Shown: piece by piece, positions 1 through 8,431 of the stretch
Layout of the letters: each line of letters begins with the position of its first letter
Numbering within the stretch: the first letter of the stretch is position 1
Assembly: GCF_000378965.1 (NCBI RefSeq)
Contig: NZ_KB900536.1
Location: 941,583 to 1,005,582, forward strand
Direction: 5' to 3'
DNA: 64,000 nt
DNA from: Thioalkalivibrio thiocyanodenitrificans ARhD 1
GTDB taxonomy: Bacteria; Pseudomonadota; Gammaproteobacteria; Ectothiorhodospirales; Ectothiorhodospiraceae
Program-made: the position numbers and the translations under genes
Notes under the pieces: model-generated
Databases searched by the model: none
The model's input: only the letters and a program-made list of their open reading frames with translations
What the model was told of the DNA's origin: nothing

Positions 1-29
1 ACGGATCCCGTTTCGGGAATGACAGCAGG

Positions 30-830
30 ATGACGGAGTCGACACAGGCGCACCGGGAGGAACAGCGGGAACACGGATGGGTAACCCTCCCCGCCATCCG
101 CATCGGAGGCATGCGCATCGTGACCGCCTCACGGAGCGCGCTGGCCGGGGCAATGGTGGCGGACTGCCTGGCGGCGCGGCGCCCCGATCCCCGCCCGCGC
201 CTGATATTCAGCGCAAACGGTCATGCCCTCTCCCTGCGGGAAACGGACAGCGCCTATCGCGCCGCCGTGGATCAGGCGGATGTCATTCACGCGGACGGCG
301 GCTTCCTGGTGACCGCATCGAGACTGCTTGCATCCACGCCCATCGCGGAACGCAGCGCCACCACCGACATGATCCACGACTGCGCCGCGCAGGCCGCCGC
401 CCACGGCCTGTCCTTCTATCTGCTTGGCGGGACCGAAACGGTCAACGCCGCCTGTGCCCGCATCCTGGCCGACACCTACCCGGGGCTCGCAATCGCCGGA
501 CGGCGGCACGGTTACTTCTCTCCCGAGGAGGAGGACGACATCGTTGCCGGGATCAATGCGGCGCAGCCCGACGTCCTGTGGGTCGGGCTCGGAAAACCCG
601 GGGAGCAGCTTTTCAGCGTACGTCACCGGGACCGGCTGTGCGCCGGATGGCTGGTCACCTGCGGGGGATGCTTCAACTTCGTCACCGGAGACTACCGGCG
701 GGCGCCCGCGTGGATGCGCAACCACAATCTGGAATGGCTGCACCGCATGCTGAGCCAACCGCGCAAACTGTTCCGGCGCTACCTGCTGACCACGCCCCAC
801 GCCCTATGGCTGGTGCTGACGCGGCGTTGA
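30..830 (+). CDS. WecG/TagA/CpsF-family glycosyltransferase
   Basis: 266-residue member of the WecG/TagA/CpsF (GT26) family, which adds a second sugar such as N-acetylmannosamine(uronate) or glucose to a polyprenyl-linked first sugar at the cytoplasmic face of the inner membrane. Family landmarks are all visible: SANGHALSL near residue 60, the acidic HADGG motif near residue 90, YLLGGTE near 137, VGLGKPGEQ near 185, and the C-terminal CGGCFNF...RAPAWMR...LEWLHR...PRKLFRRY block. Length is close to the family norm of about 240-260. The first ATG is used; no strong ribosome site is visible. It is the only plus-strand gene before a run of minus-strand genes and may end an operon that began upstream of the window. 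The exact sugar cannot be told from sequence. Confidence 0.9.
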   Translation: MTESTQAHREEQREHGWVTLPAIRIGGMRIVTASRSALAGAMVADCLAARRPDPRPRLIFSANGHALSLRETDSAYRAAVDQADVIHADGGFLVTASRLLASTPIAERSATTDMIHDCAAQAAAHGLSFYLLGGTETVNAACARILADTYPGLAIAGRRHGYFSPEEEDDIVAGINAAQPDVLWVGLGKPGEQLFSVRHRDRLCAGWLVTCGGCFNFVTGDYRRAPAWMRNHNLEWLHRMLSQPRKLFRRYLLTTPHALWLVLTRR

Positions 831-892
831 CCCGGGCTGCGGGTCCGCCGGCCCCCTCGCCTATGGCTTGAAAGACAAACACCCCCCACACC

Positions 893-981
893 GTAGGAGC
901 CCAGTCCCCTGGGCGATCCGGTCCGGCATCGGTGGGTCATTCTTCGCCCGGAGGACCGGGCTCCTACGGGAAGAATCCTGC
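893..981. repeat. Inverted pair of GTAGGAGC-type REP palindromes
   Basis: Two REP units face each other: GTAGGAGCCCAGTCCCCTGG at the left, and the reverse-oriented GGACCGGGCTCCTAC at the right, about 50 bases apart. Each unit is an imperfect palindrome ending in GGGCGAT. The same family recurs in blocks at about 12.3, 17.4, 22.6, 47.2, 50.3, 53.4, 55.2 and 58.2 kb. The rest of the 247-base gap to the next gene holds a separate 50-base repeat. Confidence 0.9.
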
Positions 982-1036
982 ATCGCAGCAACCAGCCGGA
1001 TGAACAACCTGTTGCCGGATATCTGACCACCCTTCA

Positions 1037-1086
1037 ACTGCGGCCGCCGATCTGCGCGCTGTGGCGGAGCGTACTCGCTACGAACG
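1037..1086 (-). repeat. Dispersed 50-bp repeat, copy A
   Basis: A 50-base sequence matches 10178-10227 in the opposite orientation at 44 of 50 positions by eye. It contains the GC palindrome GCGGCCGC and the conserved stretch GCAGATCGGCGGCCGCAGT (minus-strand reading). This copy includes the stop codon of the minus-strand glycosyltransferase gene, whose last codons lie inside it. I do not recognise the family. Confidence 0.7.
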
Positions 1087-1995
1087 GCGGGGAGATATCC
1101 GGGCCAGGTAGAAATCGGCGATGCGCCGGTAGGCGCCGGCCGGGAACAGGATCTGCATGGCGATGACCATCGCGAGCCGCGGCCTGTAGCACCGGTGCCC
1201 GACGGCGGACGCATAGAGCGTCAGTGCCTTCCAGAGCCTTCCCGATCGGGCATACGACTTTGCAAGGAACCATCCCCGGTGGCCATGGTACGCACGCACC
1301 GGAATCTCGCTCCTGATGCCCTCCAGCCAGCGCAGCCGGACCTCCGGCACCGATCGCGCCGAAATTCTTTCCGGGTCCGCCACGTCCCGCCAGACGACCG
1401 ACGGTTCGGCAAGCAGATGAAAGTGCATCCCGTGAAGGTAGAGCCGGATGGCGAAATCCGTGTCCTGACCGTAGGGCAGTCCCTCCAGGTACCGGACTTC
1501 GCGGGCGACAGGCGTGGGCACCACCAGCGAGGACGTGGCCACGAAACCGCGTTCGCAGAGCAGGTACTCGGCCATGTGTTCCCCGGGCGCGAGCCCCCGC
1601 GGTGGTTTCAGGTTCGTCCTGCCGCCGCCTCGGTCGACCAGTACCCGTCCATGAACGACGGTTTCGGGTGACACGCGCAGGACCGCGGCGACGCTTTCCA
1701 GATGGTGCGGCATGAACCGGTCATCAGAGTCGAGAAAGGCGATGTATCGCCCATGCGCCGCGTCGATCCCCCGGTTCCGGGCGGTATTGGCACCGCTGTT
1801 ATCCTGCCGGATCAGGCGAATGCGGCGGTCCCCGAGCGCTTCCAGCACGGCGTCCGGGTTGTCGTCCGAGCCGTCGTCCACGACGATGATCTCGAAATCC
1901 CGGCACGTCTGCGCCAGCACCGACCGGATGGTCTCACCCAGGAGGTGCGCACGGTTATAGACGGGTATCACAACCGTGAAAAGCGGCTCGCTCAT
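1078..1995 (-). CDS. Family 2 glycosyltransferase (GT-A fold)
   Basis: About 305 residues beginning MSEPLFTVVIPVYNRA, the usual GT2 opening; an in-frame upstream ATG at 2028 would add 11 unconserved residues, so the inner start is preferred. The N-terminal half is the nucleotide-sugar binding domain with IVVDDGSDD and the metal-binding AFLDSDDRF (DxD-like) motif near residue 95. The C-terminal third is basic and may sit on the membrane. It is the most downstream gene of a minus-strand group (FkbM methyltransferase, GT2, this gene), separated from the preceding GT2 by about 106 bases. The donor and acceptor sugars are unknown. Confidence 0.85.
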   Translation of the reverse strand: MSEPLFTVVIPVYNRAHLLGETIRSVLAQTCRDFEIIVVDDGSDDNPDAVLEALGDRRIRLIRQDNSGANTARNRGIDAAHGRYIAFLDSDDRFMPHHLESVAAVLRVSPETVVHGRVLVDRGGGRTNLKPPRGLAPGEHMAEYLLCERGFVATSSLVVPTPVAREVRYLEGLPYGQDTDFAIRLYLHGMHFHLLAEPSVVWRDVADPERISARSVPEVRLRWLEGIRSEIPVRAYHGHRGWFLAKSYARSGRLWKALTLYASAVGHRCYRPRLAMVIAMQILFPAGAYRRIADFYLARISPRRS

Positions 1996-2101
1996 GTCCG
2001 CCAAGAGATCCCACCCTCTCCCGGGCATCGGGCATGCAGGCCCGATGACGCCTGATGCGGCGCCATGGATGCGCCCTTCCCTGTATTCGCGTCGTCCCGC
2101 A

Positions 2102-3061
2102 TCAACCCCCCTGAACGTGGCGGTAGTTCTCCAGCTTCCATCCCAGCAGACCGCTCAGCACCCCGAGCTGCGTGGACAGGTATTGCAGCAGATCGACCCC
2201 CACATACCTGCGCTGCCCCCGGATGAACCGCCACACCTGCTGCAACGCCCGGACGTTCTGATACCCCGCGAAGGCGAGAAGGTACACGACGGCCTGAAAA
2301 CGCGGGCGCAGAATGAGATGCATCCTCGCCAGGGCATTGCCGTGACACAGCGCGCGCCTGAACACCCAGCGCCGGGTCAGCCGCTCCTCGGGAACACGCT
2401 CCGTCAGCCGCGCGGCATTGTGCCAGTGAATCGAATATCCAAGCCGATTCAACTGGATGAAGTAAAGCTCGTCTTCTCCCCCCGTGAGCGCCAGGCGGTG
2501 ATCAAAGCGCAGTCCGGAACGCCGGATCACGTCAGTCCGGATCAGGACATTGCCGCTCGCCGCGCGGGGCACTGCCTCGCCGTCACGGTACGCCTTTCGC
2601 CGGAAGATGCTTGCGTGCGCCACCCATGGCGGCGCCGAATCGGGGAATGCGCGCACCACCGGCCCTGTCACCACGTCCGCCCGGTATGCGCGCTGCGCCT
2701 CGAGCAGCGCGTGCAGCCACAGGGGATCCGCCACCTCGTCATCGTCAATGAACGCCAGGAAGTCGCATGCCTCGTCCGCTGCCGCCCTGTCCAGCGCCCG
2801 GTTTCGCGCCTGGCTGATGCCTCGCTCCGGCACCGGCAGGTAGGTCAGCGGGAACGGGAAACCGGGCGCCAGGGCATCGAACACCGGGCGGGCGCAACCC
2901 TCGGCATCGTTGTCGATGAGATACACCCGCAGGGTCACCCCCGGCGTGGAGATCTCCTGTGCGGCGATGCTCTCCAGTGTGCGCCGCAGGCTGCGCGGAC
3001 GCCGAAAGGTGGGGATGAACAGGCTGACCGCGATCCGGCCTTGTGGGACATCAGGTTTCAT
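2102..3061 (-). CDS. Family 2 glycosyltransferase
   Basis: 319 residues if started at MKPDVPQGRIAVSLFIPTF; this ATG lies 11 bases inside the end of the preceding FkbM gene, an overlap typical of translational coupling, and is preferred over an in-frame ATG at 3124. GT2 hallmarks are VYLIDNDAEG near residue 50 and the acidic metal-binding FIDDDE motif near residue 105, followed by TGGEDELYF, where the ED pair fits the usual catalytic position. It probably elongates the same glycan as its neighbours. Substrate not predictable. Confidence 0.87.
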   Translation of the reverse strand: MKPDVPQGRIAVSLFIPTFRRPRSLRRTLESIAAQEISTPGVTLRVYLIDNDAEGCARPVFDALAPGFPFPLTYLPVPERGISQARNRALDRAAADEACDFLAFIDDDEVADPLWLHALLEAQRAYRADVVTGPVVRAFPDSAPPWVAHASIFRRKAYRDGEAVPRAASGNVLIRTDVIRRSGLRFDHRLALTGGEDELYFIQLNRLGYSIHWHNAARLTERVPEERLTRRWVFRRALCHGNALARMHLILRPRFQAVVYLLAFAGYQNVRALQQVWRFIRGQRRYVGVDLLQYLSTQLGVLSGLLGWKLENYRHVQGG

Positions 3062-3779
3062 TGACGTAGAGGAAATCCCCGAACCAGTCGTCTCTCGGCA
3101 CATGCGCCCGCTGTCTGAAGCCATGGCGGATCAGGTACTCATGGACCGGCTGATAGAGGGACTGACCATGATAGACCTCCCGGTGCTCGAGTTCGGCGAT
3201 GATATAGCGCACGGTGGAGATGCGCTCGCCCAGACCCCGCAATGCCTGCATGCCCGCTCCCTGCACATCCATGCAGATCAGATCGATCGATCCGATGCCC
3301 TGTTCCCTGCAGTACGTGTCCAGCCTGATTGCCGGTACCCGGACCCGGGTCTGGTCATAGCGCTGAAGGTAATCATCCCGTGCGCGGAAGCACGACGATG
3401 CGCCGATGTTGGTGACCGGATTGCCCCGGCCGTCCGTGATCTCCCGGCCGTCCGCCCACCGGGAGGCCGTGACCGGATAGAACGTGATCTCGGTATCCTC
3501 GTCCCATACGGCCGCCTCCACCAACCGGATACGCCGCCGCCAGCGCAGGTTACGGCGGCACATCCGGACCGCCTCCGGATTGCATTCGAACGCCGTGACG
3601 TCGGCGTGGAAATGGTCTCTGAGCCGAACCGAGTCATGACCATCCCTGGCGCCCAGCTCGAAGATGCGCCTTACTTTCGCCGAGTCGATCCGTGCCGTAA
3701 ACTCCCGTGCCAGATAGTCCGAATGGCCAACCGTTGACCGGAATCCCATGCGGGTAAGATACCAGGGCCTGGCGCTCAT
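3051..3779 (-). CDS. FkbM-family SAM-dependent methyltransferase
   Basis: 242 residues from ATG 3779. The SAM-binding motif I is IFELGARDGHDSV near residue 40 and the family's second landmark is IDLICMDVQGAGMQALRGL near residue 165, where most relatives have DVEGAE. FkbM proteins O-methylate sugars or polyketides; here the setting points to methylation of a polysaccharide sugar hydroxyl. The gene is first in a minus-strand group with two GT2 genes and overlaps the next by 11 bases. A 161-base divergent intergenic region separates it from the plus-strand glycosyltransferase at 3941; no clear promoter is visible there. Confidence 0.83.
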   Translation of the reverse strand: MSARPWYLTRMGFRSTVGHSDYLAREFTARIDSAKVRRIFELGARDGHDSVRLRDHFHADVTAFECNPEAVRMCRRNLRWRRRIRLVEAAVWDEDTEITFYPVTASRWADGREITDGRGNPVTNIGASSCFRARDDYLQRYDQTRVRVPAIRLDTYCREQGIGSIDLICMDVQGAGMQALRGLGERISTVRYIIAELEHREVYHGQSLYQPVHEYLIRHGFRQRAHVPRDDWFGDFLYVNET

Positions 3780-3940
3780 GAGTTTCGTGACTCTGCCGTA
3801 ATGGAGAGGATGCCGGAATTCTCCCACAGCGGGATGGATGCCTCCACATGCGCGAGCTGACATTGCCGCAGCATGCGCCCGGCACCGGCGTGTGCAGATG
3901 CGCCGCGCCTTTGAATCGACAGGACCCGCCAGGCCCGCAC

Positions 3941-5038
3941 ATGGACAACCCCGTACCACTGCATATCTACGGCGGCTTCGGCGCCCCCTGCGGTTACAAG
4001 ACCCATACGCTGTCGTTCGCCAGGGCATTGGCGCGCATCCGCCCGGTCCGGCTGCGTCTGCTGGGCGAACGGCTGGTGCCGTCATCGCTGCCCGACGACC
4101 TGCAAGGTCTGTTGGAACAGGATCAGGACACCCTTCCCGACATCGGCCTGTACATCGGCGGCATGCATGATTTTCCCCGGCTGCCGGGCCGGTTTCGCAT
4201 CGGCTATGCCGTGTTCGAGACGACCCGGCTGCCCGAGCGGCTGCTGCGCGCCTTCGACGGACTCGATCAGATCTGGGTACCCACCACATGGTGCCGCGCG
4301 CAGTTGATCCACAACCGGATCGACCCGGCGCGCATCCGGATTGTCCCGGAAGGGGTGGATACCGGCACCTTCTCCCCCGGTATCGAACGCCGGGCCGGGG
4401 ACGGGACGCCCTTTCGCTTCCTGTGCGTCGGCAAGTGGGAGACGCGCAAATGCCAGGAGGAACTGATCCGCACCTTCGTCCGGACGTTCGGCCCGGACGA
4501 GAACGTCGAGCTGATCATCCACGGGCACAATCCCTTCATGCCCGGCTTCTCCCTGGAACATGCGATCACCCGGGCCCGGGGCCGCACCCGGCATCGGATC
4601 ATCGCCAGTCCCCCGCTGTCGGAAGCCGAGCTGGTGAATCTTTATCGCCGCTGCGATGCACTGGTACTGCCCACCCGCGGCGAGGCCTGGGGGCTCCCCA
4701 TCACCGAGGCCATGGCCTGCGCCCTGCCGGTCATCGCCACCGCGCATGGCGGTCCGCTGGATTTCCTGCACGACGACCACGCCTACCCGCTGCCCGTCTC
4801 CAGGCTCAGGCGTGTCCGCGACCGCTCGAACTTCCGCCCCGGCCGCCACTTCGGACGCTGGGCCGAACCCGACTGGAAGGCACTGTCGTCAATCATGCGC
4901 CACGTGGTCGAGCATCCGCTTCAGGCACGTGCCGTCGGGGCCCGGGCAAGGCGGTATGCCGAGCAGCACCTCACCTGGCACCACGCGGCGGAAAAGGCGG
5001 CACGCGTCCTGAAGGATCTGCCCAGTACCGCTCCCTGA
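3941..5038 (+). CDS. GT4-family glycosyltransferase
   Basis: 365 residues from ATG 3941 (MDNPVPLHIYGGFGAPCGY); longer in-frame starts add 31 unconserved residues. The GT-B fold is clear: an N-terminal acceptor half, then FRFLCVGKWETRK at the domain junction, and the retaining-GT motif EAWGLPITEAMACALPVIAT in which the E-x7-E pair is intact. Related in style to the GT4 gene at 7161-8312, whose YGGPLNYL segment resembles HGGPLDFL here. Its 3' end runs 68 bases into the 3' end of the convergent gene 4971-6194, so the two transcripts are antisense over their last codons. Confidence 0.85.
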   Translation: MDNPVPLHIYGGFGAPCGYKTHTLSFARALARIRPVRLRLLGERLVPSSLPDDLQGLLEQDQDTLPDIGLYIGGMHDFPRLPGRFRIGYAVFETTRLPERLLRAFDGLDQIWVPTTWCRAQLIHNRIDPARIRIVPEGVDTGTFSPGIERRAGDGTPFRFLCVGKWETRKCQEELIRTFVRTFGPDENVELIIHGHNPFMPGFSLEHAITRARGRTRHRIIASPPLSEAELVNLYRRCDALVLPTRGEAWGLPITEAMACALPVIATAHGGPLDFLHDDHAYPLPVSRLRRVRDRSNFRPGRHFGRWAEPDWKALSSIMRHVVEHPLQARAVGARARRYAEQHLTWHHAAEKAARVLKDLPSTAP

Positions 5039-6194
5039 GACGCGATGCCGCCGCAGCGCACATCTCGCGGCGCGCCTGCGCGTCCGCCAGCAGGTGGAGC
5101 ACCGCGTCGGCGAATCCCTGCGCCGATGCGGCGATCGCCAGATGACCGGTGTCGAAATCCAGACCTTCCATGCCCATGGGCGTGGTCACGACTGCCCTGT
5201 GATGGGCGATGGCCTCCAGAATCTTGATGCGCGTACCACCTCCGGCGCGCAACGGGCAGATGGCCACGTCCGCGGCCCGATAGATCCCGGCAAGGTCCTC
5301 CACGTACCCGTGCACGGTCACCGATGGATCCTCCGCCAGCTCACGGGCCAGCTTCCGGCGTACCCCCGCGCCCACCACGTGAAACCGGATCGGTCCGGCA
5401 AACCGCGTCTTCACCTCTGGCCAGATCTCCCGGAAGAACCAGCGCACCCCGTCCCGGTTGGGCAGATAGCCCATGGAGCCCACGAACAGGATCGCGGCCT
5501 CCCGGGACACGGCCCGCTGATCATTCTCCACGATGTCACCCACATAGCGATTGGGAAAAACCTCCACATGGTCCGAACCGAACACCTCCGACAGACCCTG
5601 GCGATCCACATCGGAGCAGACGAAGACCCGGTCCGCCGCCGGGACCCAGCGGGCCTCATCCTGGCGGTAGGCCTCGGCCATCCGGAGATAGCGCCGCTCT
5701 TGGGCGCGGCCGCCCTCCCGGCCGGCCAGCCTTGCAATCCGGCCATGGCAACGGGACTCCCAGTCATCGAGATCGAGCCACAGCGCCCGCCCGCGCGCCC
5801 GGACGGGCAGGCGCGACAGCACCGGCATCATGTAGAGCCTGAACACCAGGACGATGTCCGCACCGCTGATAAGCGCCCGCGCCTTCGCCGGCACCGTGAG
5901 GTCTTTCATCGCAGCGCGGGGGCCGCCGTCGACGGGCCACCGGGACCTCAATGCCCGCGGCAGCCGCCGGAGCACCCGTCGCAACCATGCGCCCGCGCCG
6001 CGGTCCGGGCTGAGCATGAAGTCATCGCGCACCCATGCGCGCACTTCCGGCGAGAGGGGTTCCGGATCCCCTCTCAGGAGCACGATCGCGTATTCCTCCG
6101 ACAGGAGCCGGATCCACTGATATGCGCGCATCCGCCTGCCCGCCCCCGTCGGCTTCGGTGTCACGGGCGAAATGAACACCAGCGTCTTCTTCAT
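4971..6194 (-). CDS. GT4-family glycosyltransferase
   Basis: About 407 residues from ATG 6194 (MKKTLVFISPVTPKPTGAGRR), which overlaps the stop of the preceding GT32-like gene in an ATGA junction. The C-terminal GT-B half carries AILFVGSMGYLPNRDGVRW and the motif GGGTRIKILEAIAHHRAVVTT, typical of the GT4 subgroup seen in exopolysaccharide loci. The usual C-terminal helix, normally RYSWD followed by about 15 residues, is replaced after RERYW by a proline-rich tail read antisense to the neighbouring gene, so a small deletion or frameshift may have altered the end. Confidence 0.83.
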   Translation of the reverse strand: MKKTLVFISPVTPKPTGAGRRMRAYQWIRLLSEEYAIVLLRGDPEPLSPEVRAWVRDDFMLSPDRGAGAWLRRVLRRLPRALRSRWPVDGGPRAAMKDLTVPAKARALISGADIVLVFRLYMMPVLSRLPVRARGRALWLDLDDWESRCHGRIARLAGREGGRAQERRYLRMAEAYRQDEARWVPAADRVFVCSDVDRQGLSEVFGSDHVEVFPNRYVGDIVENDQRAVSREAAILFVGSMGYLPNRDGVRWFFREIWPEVKTRFAGPIRFHVVGAGVRRKLARELAEDPSVTVHGYVEDLAGIYRAADVAICPLRAGGGTRIKILEAIAHHRAVVTTPMGMEGLDFDTGHLAIAASAQGFADAVLHLLADAQARREMCAAAASRLRERYWADPSGRVPPFPPRGAR

Positions 6195-7171
6195 CGGGTC
6201 AGGCGCTCCCGCAGCGACGTCAGCCGGCGGGCGAGTCCGTGGCGGACCCGGTCCGGCACTCCGGCCAGCACCCCCCAGGCATCCCTCGCGCGATAGCCCA
6301 TCATGCGGATGAGGTCGGTCCCGCCATCGTCGGGCAGAAACCGGCGTGCAATCAGATTGAAGGTCGTGTCCACGTCGCGAATGCGCCGCTCCGTGATCAG
6401 TCCATGGTGAAAGCGCGAGAACTCCGTGCGGTGCCGGTCCCACCACAGGTGATTCCAAAGGTGAATACTGCACACGCCCCGGTGGTCCGTCACCACGTTC
6501 TCGAACAGATCCGCCAGACCTTCTCTCGTCCACATGTACCTGTAGAACGTGGCCTCCGGCTCCACGTGAACCCAGTCCGGGTGGGCCTCACTGATCTCAT
6601 GGGGCAGGTAACAGGAATGATTGCTCCAGGTGCCGTCGAAGTATTCCGGCATCTTCACCAGCCACTCCCTGAGGAAGCGCGCATCCTTTCGGCCCATGAA
6701 AAAGGCATTGCACAGGGAAGGACGCGACACCTGTCGCACGGGACAAAACACATCCCGCTCCCGGCCGATCACGAACTCCTTGCGGTACAGATGCTCCGGA
6801 AGCGGATTGACGAACAGCGTATCCATGTCCGCGTACACACCGCCGCACTCCAGCACCTTCTCCACCCGGATGAAATCCGCATGATGCGCATAGCTGTAGC
6901 GATGGTGTCCGGACAGACGCCCGTAGTGCGACTCGAGATCCCGGTTGAGCGGCACCCTGACCAGCGTCAGATGCGGGCGCATCAGATCCCAGTAACGCCC
7001 GTAGGGCAAGTAGTGATAATAGAAATAGATCCTCTCCGGCCGATTCACCTCCAGACAGGATCTCAGGCACAGGTAGAAGACCAGATGGAACTGCTCGCGC
7101 TGCTTCCGCAGGCCGAACACAAAGTGAAAGACACGGGGGATCGTATCCCCATCGGCCGGATCAGCGGACAT
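6191..7171 (-). CDS. GT32-like glycosyltransferase with DXD sugar-binding region
   Basis: 326 residues. The motif GGVYADMDTL near residue 110 is the DXD nucleotide-sugar/metal site of the Gly_transf_sug (GT32, OCH1/capsule synthesis) group, preceded by HADFIRVEKVLECGG, the segment that normally leads into it. Such enzymes transfer hexoses in capsule or LPS assembly. Its start overlaps the upstream GT4 gene by 11 bases and its stop overlaps the downstream GT4 in ATGA, so three GT genes (8312 to 4971) form one coupled operon. No membrane segment is seen. Confidence 0.82.
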   Translation of the reverse strand: MSADPADGDTIPRVFHFVFGLRKQREQFHLVFYLCLRSCLEVNRPERIYFYYHYLPYGRYWDLMRPHLTLVRVPLNRDLESHYGRLSGHHRYSYAHHADFIRVEKVLECGGVYADMDTLFVNPLPEHLYRKEFVIGRERDVFCPVRQVSRPSLCNAFFMGRKDARFLREWLVKMPEYFDGTWSNHSCYLPHEISEAHPDWVHVEPEATFYRYMWTREGLADLFENVVTDHRGVCSIHLWNHLWWDRHRTEFSRFHHGLITERRIRDVDTTFNLIARRFLPDDGGTDLIRMMGYRARDAWGVLAGVPDRVRHGLARRLTSLRERLTR

Positions 7172-8312
7172 GGGCCGAAAGCAAGGTCATGAGTTCCTGC
7201 GTAACCACGGAAGCGTCGAAACGGCGTTCAATATGGCGCTGCAGTGCCGCGTTCGGGCCCGCGGGCATCGCCTGCATCTTCGCCACGGCATCCCCGATTT
7301 CGGCCTGCGCCCAGCACTGCTGTTCACTGTACGAGCCGCGCCCCCTGGGATCAAACACCGGCACCATCTCGTACGCCACCAGAAACGCCAGGTCGGGGGG
7401 CAGATAATTGAGCGGACCGCCATAGCCCGTGATCAGCACCTGGTTGCCGGCCCGGGCCGCATCGAAGGCGCCCATACCCCACCCCTCACCGTGGGTGAGC
7501 GAGACAAAGCAATGGGCCTGCGCATGCAGGGCCCCGATCTCCGCCGCGGACAACTCCTCATCGATCAGATGAACACGGGCCGGGTTGCGGAACTTCTTCA
7601 GGATCCTGCCAAGCGCGCGGGCGGTGGACGGTCGATACCGCCAGAAACCCCGCCTGGTCAGATCATGCCGGCCGGTCTTCACCACAAGCAGCGTGTCGTC
7701 GTCGCCGGTGAAAGCCTGAAGGTAGGCCTCGATCGTCTGCCACAACGCCTTGCGCCAGGTCCAGGCGTTGATCGTATAGAACACCATATCGGCCGGCCTC
7801 GCCGGCAACGAAAGCGCCGCACCACCGGAGGTCACCGGTTCTGAGATATGGGGCACCACCTCGATCGGCACCCTCACCCCGCACCGCCTCATCACCTCCC
7901 GGTTCCAGTGGCAGGGCACCAGCAGGAGATCCACGCCATTGAGCAGATCCGGCCAGTGGTCCGGCAACCGGTCCGTCTCCCAGGTCGTATACCCCACCAG
8001 GAACCGGTCCGGCTCAAGTTTGCGCCAGTACGGAAAATACTCCGGCACCGCATGGACGATCACCGTGTCATAATCGATATCCCGCATGCAGAGCCGATCC
8101 AGCGCCGGATTCGTACGGCTCGGCTCCTTACGAGGCCCGTACCACAACCCCGGCTCCGTCCCGCCTCCCGGAGACAGCGGCGTCCAGGTCACCGCCACCC
8201 CCGCATCCACCAGCCCCGCAACGTAACGGCTGGCCGAAATGCCGTAGCCGCTTCTCTCATTGAGCGAGATGTACCTGATGCCTTTCAACCGGTCACCGCT
8301 AATCCACCCCAT
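7161..8312 (-). CDS. GT4-family glycosyltransferase
   Basis: 383 residues from ATG 8312; a TTG a few codons in is another possible start because the conserved part begins at GIRYISLNERSGYG. GT-B protein with HGEGWGMGAFDAARAG in the donor half; the second glutamate of the E-x7-E pair is aspartate here, which may weaken or alter catalysis. First gene of a three-gene GT operon. Its start codon lies inside a RAYT-associated repeat, so insertion of that repeat has replaced the native leader and probably the promoter. Confidence 0.82.
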   Translation of the reverse strand: MGWISGDRLKGIRYISLNERSGYGISASRYVAGLVDAGVAVTWTPLSPGGGTEPGLWYGPRKEPSRTNPALDRLCMRDIDYDTVIVHAVPEYFPYWRKLEPDRFLVGYTTWETDRLPDHWPDLLNGVDLLLVPCHWNREVMRRCGVRVPIEVVPHISEPVTSGGAALSLPARPADMVFYTINAWTWRKALWQTIEAYLQAFTGDDDTLLVVKTGRHDLTRRGFWRYRPSTARALGRILKKFRNPARVHLIDEELSAAEIGALHAQAHCFVSLTHGEGWGMGAFDAARAGNQVLITGYGGPLNYLPPDLAFLVAYEMVPVFDPRGRGSYSEQQCWAQAEIGDAVAKMQAMPAGPNAALQRHIERRFDASVVTQELMTLLSAHVR

Positions 8313-8397
8313 GGGGGTCAAGTCTAGTTTTATCTAGTTTACTCTCCGCGGGCACCCCACGGGGGTCAAGTCTAGTTTTATCTAGTTTACTCTCCGC
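8311..8397 (-). repeat. Two direct copies of the RAYT-associated TTGACCCC element
   Basis: Two 39-base copies start at about 8311 and 8359. On the minus strand each reads TAAACTAGATAAAA followed by CTAGACTTGACCCC, with a CTAG...CTAG inverted pair inside. They sit downstream of the RAYT gene and are inverted relative to the copy upstream of it at 9417, so the transposase is bracketed. The left copy overlaps the start codon of the adjoining glycosyltransferase. Confidence 0.85.
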
Positions 8398-8431
8398 TAC
8401 AACGCCATCTCCGGGCGCAACGCAATCAGCA

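Noticed and set aside
129-800. Minus-strand reading frame opposite the WecG-like gene
   Set aside because: High-GC antisense shadow with no domain; the plus-strand protein shows every motif of its family.
42-871. Other long antisense or alternative frames over GC-rich genes (for example in 4082-4849, 12596-13924, 50615-52585, 60435-62480)
   Set aside because: Each lies over a gene with recognised motifs, has Arg/Pro/His-rich composition and no domain of its own; they are third-position GC artefacts.
2118-2127. GGCGGTAG (ops/RfaH-like element)
   Set aside because: It is inside the coding sequence of the GT2 gene, in no leader context; a chance match.
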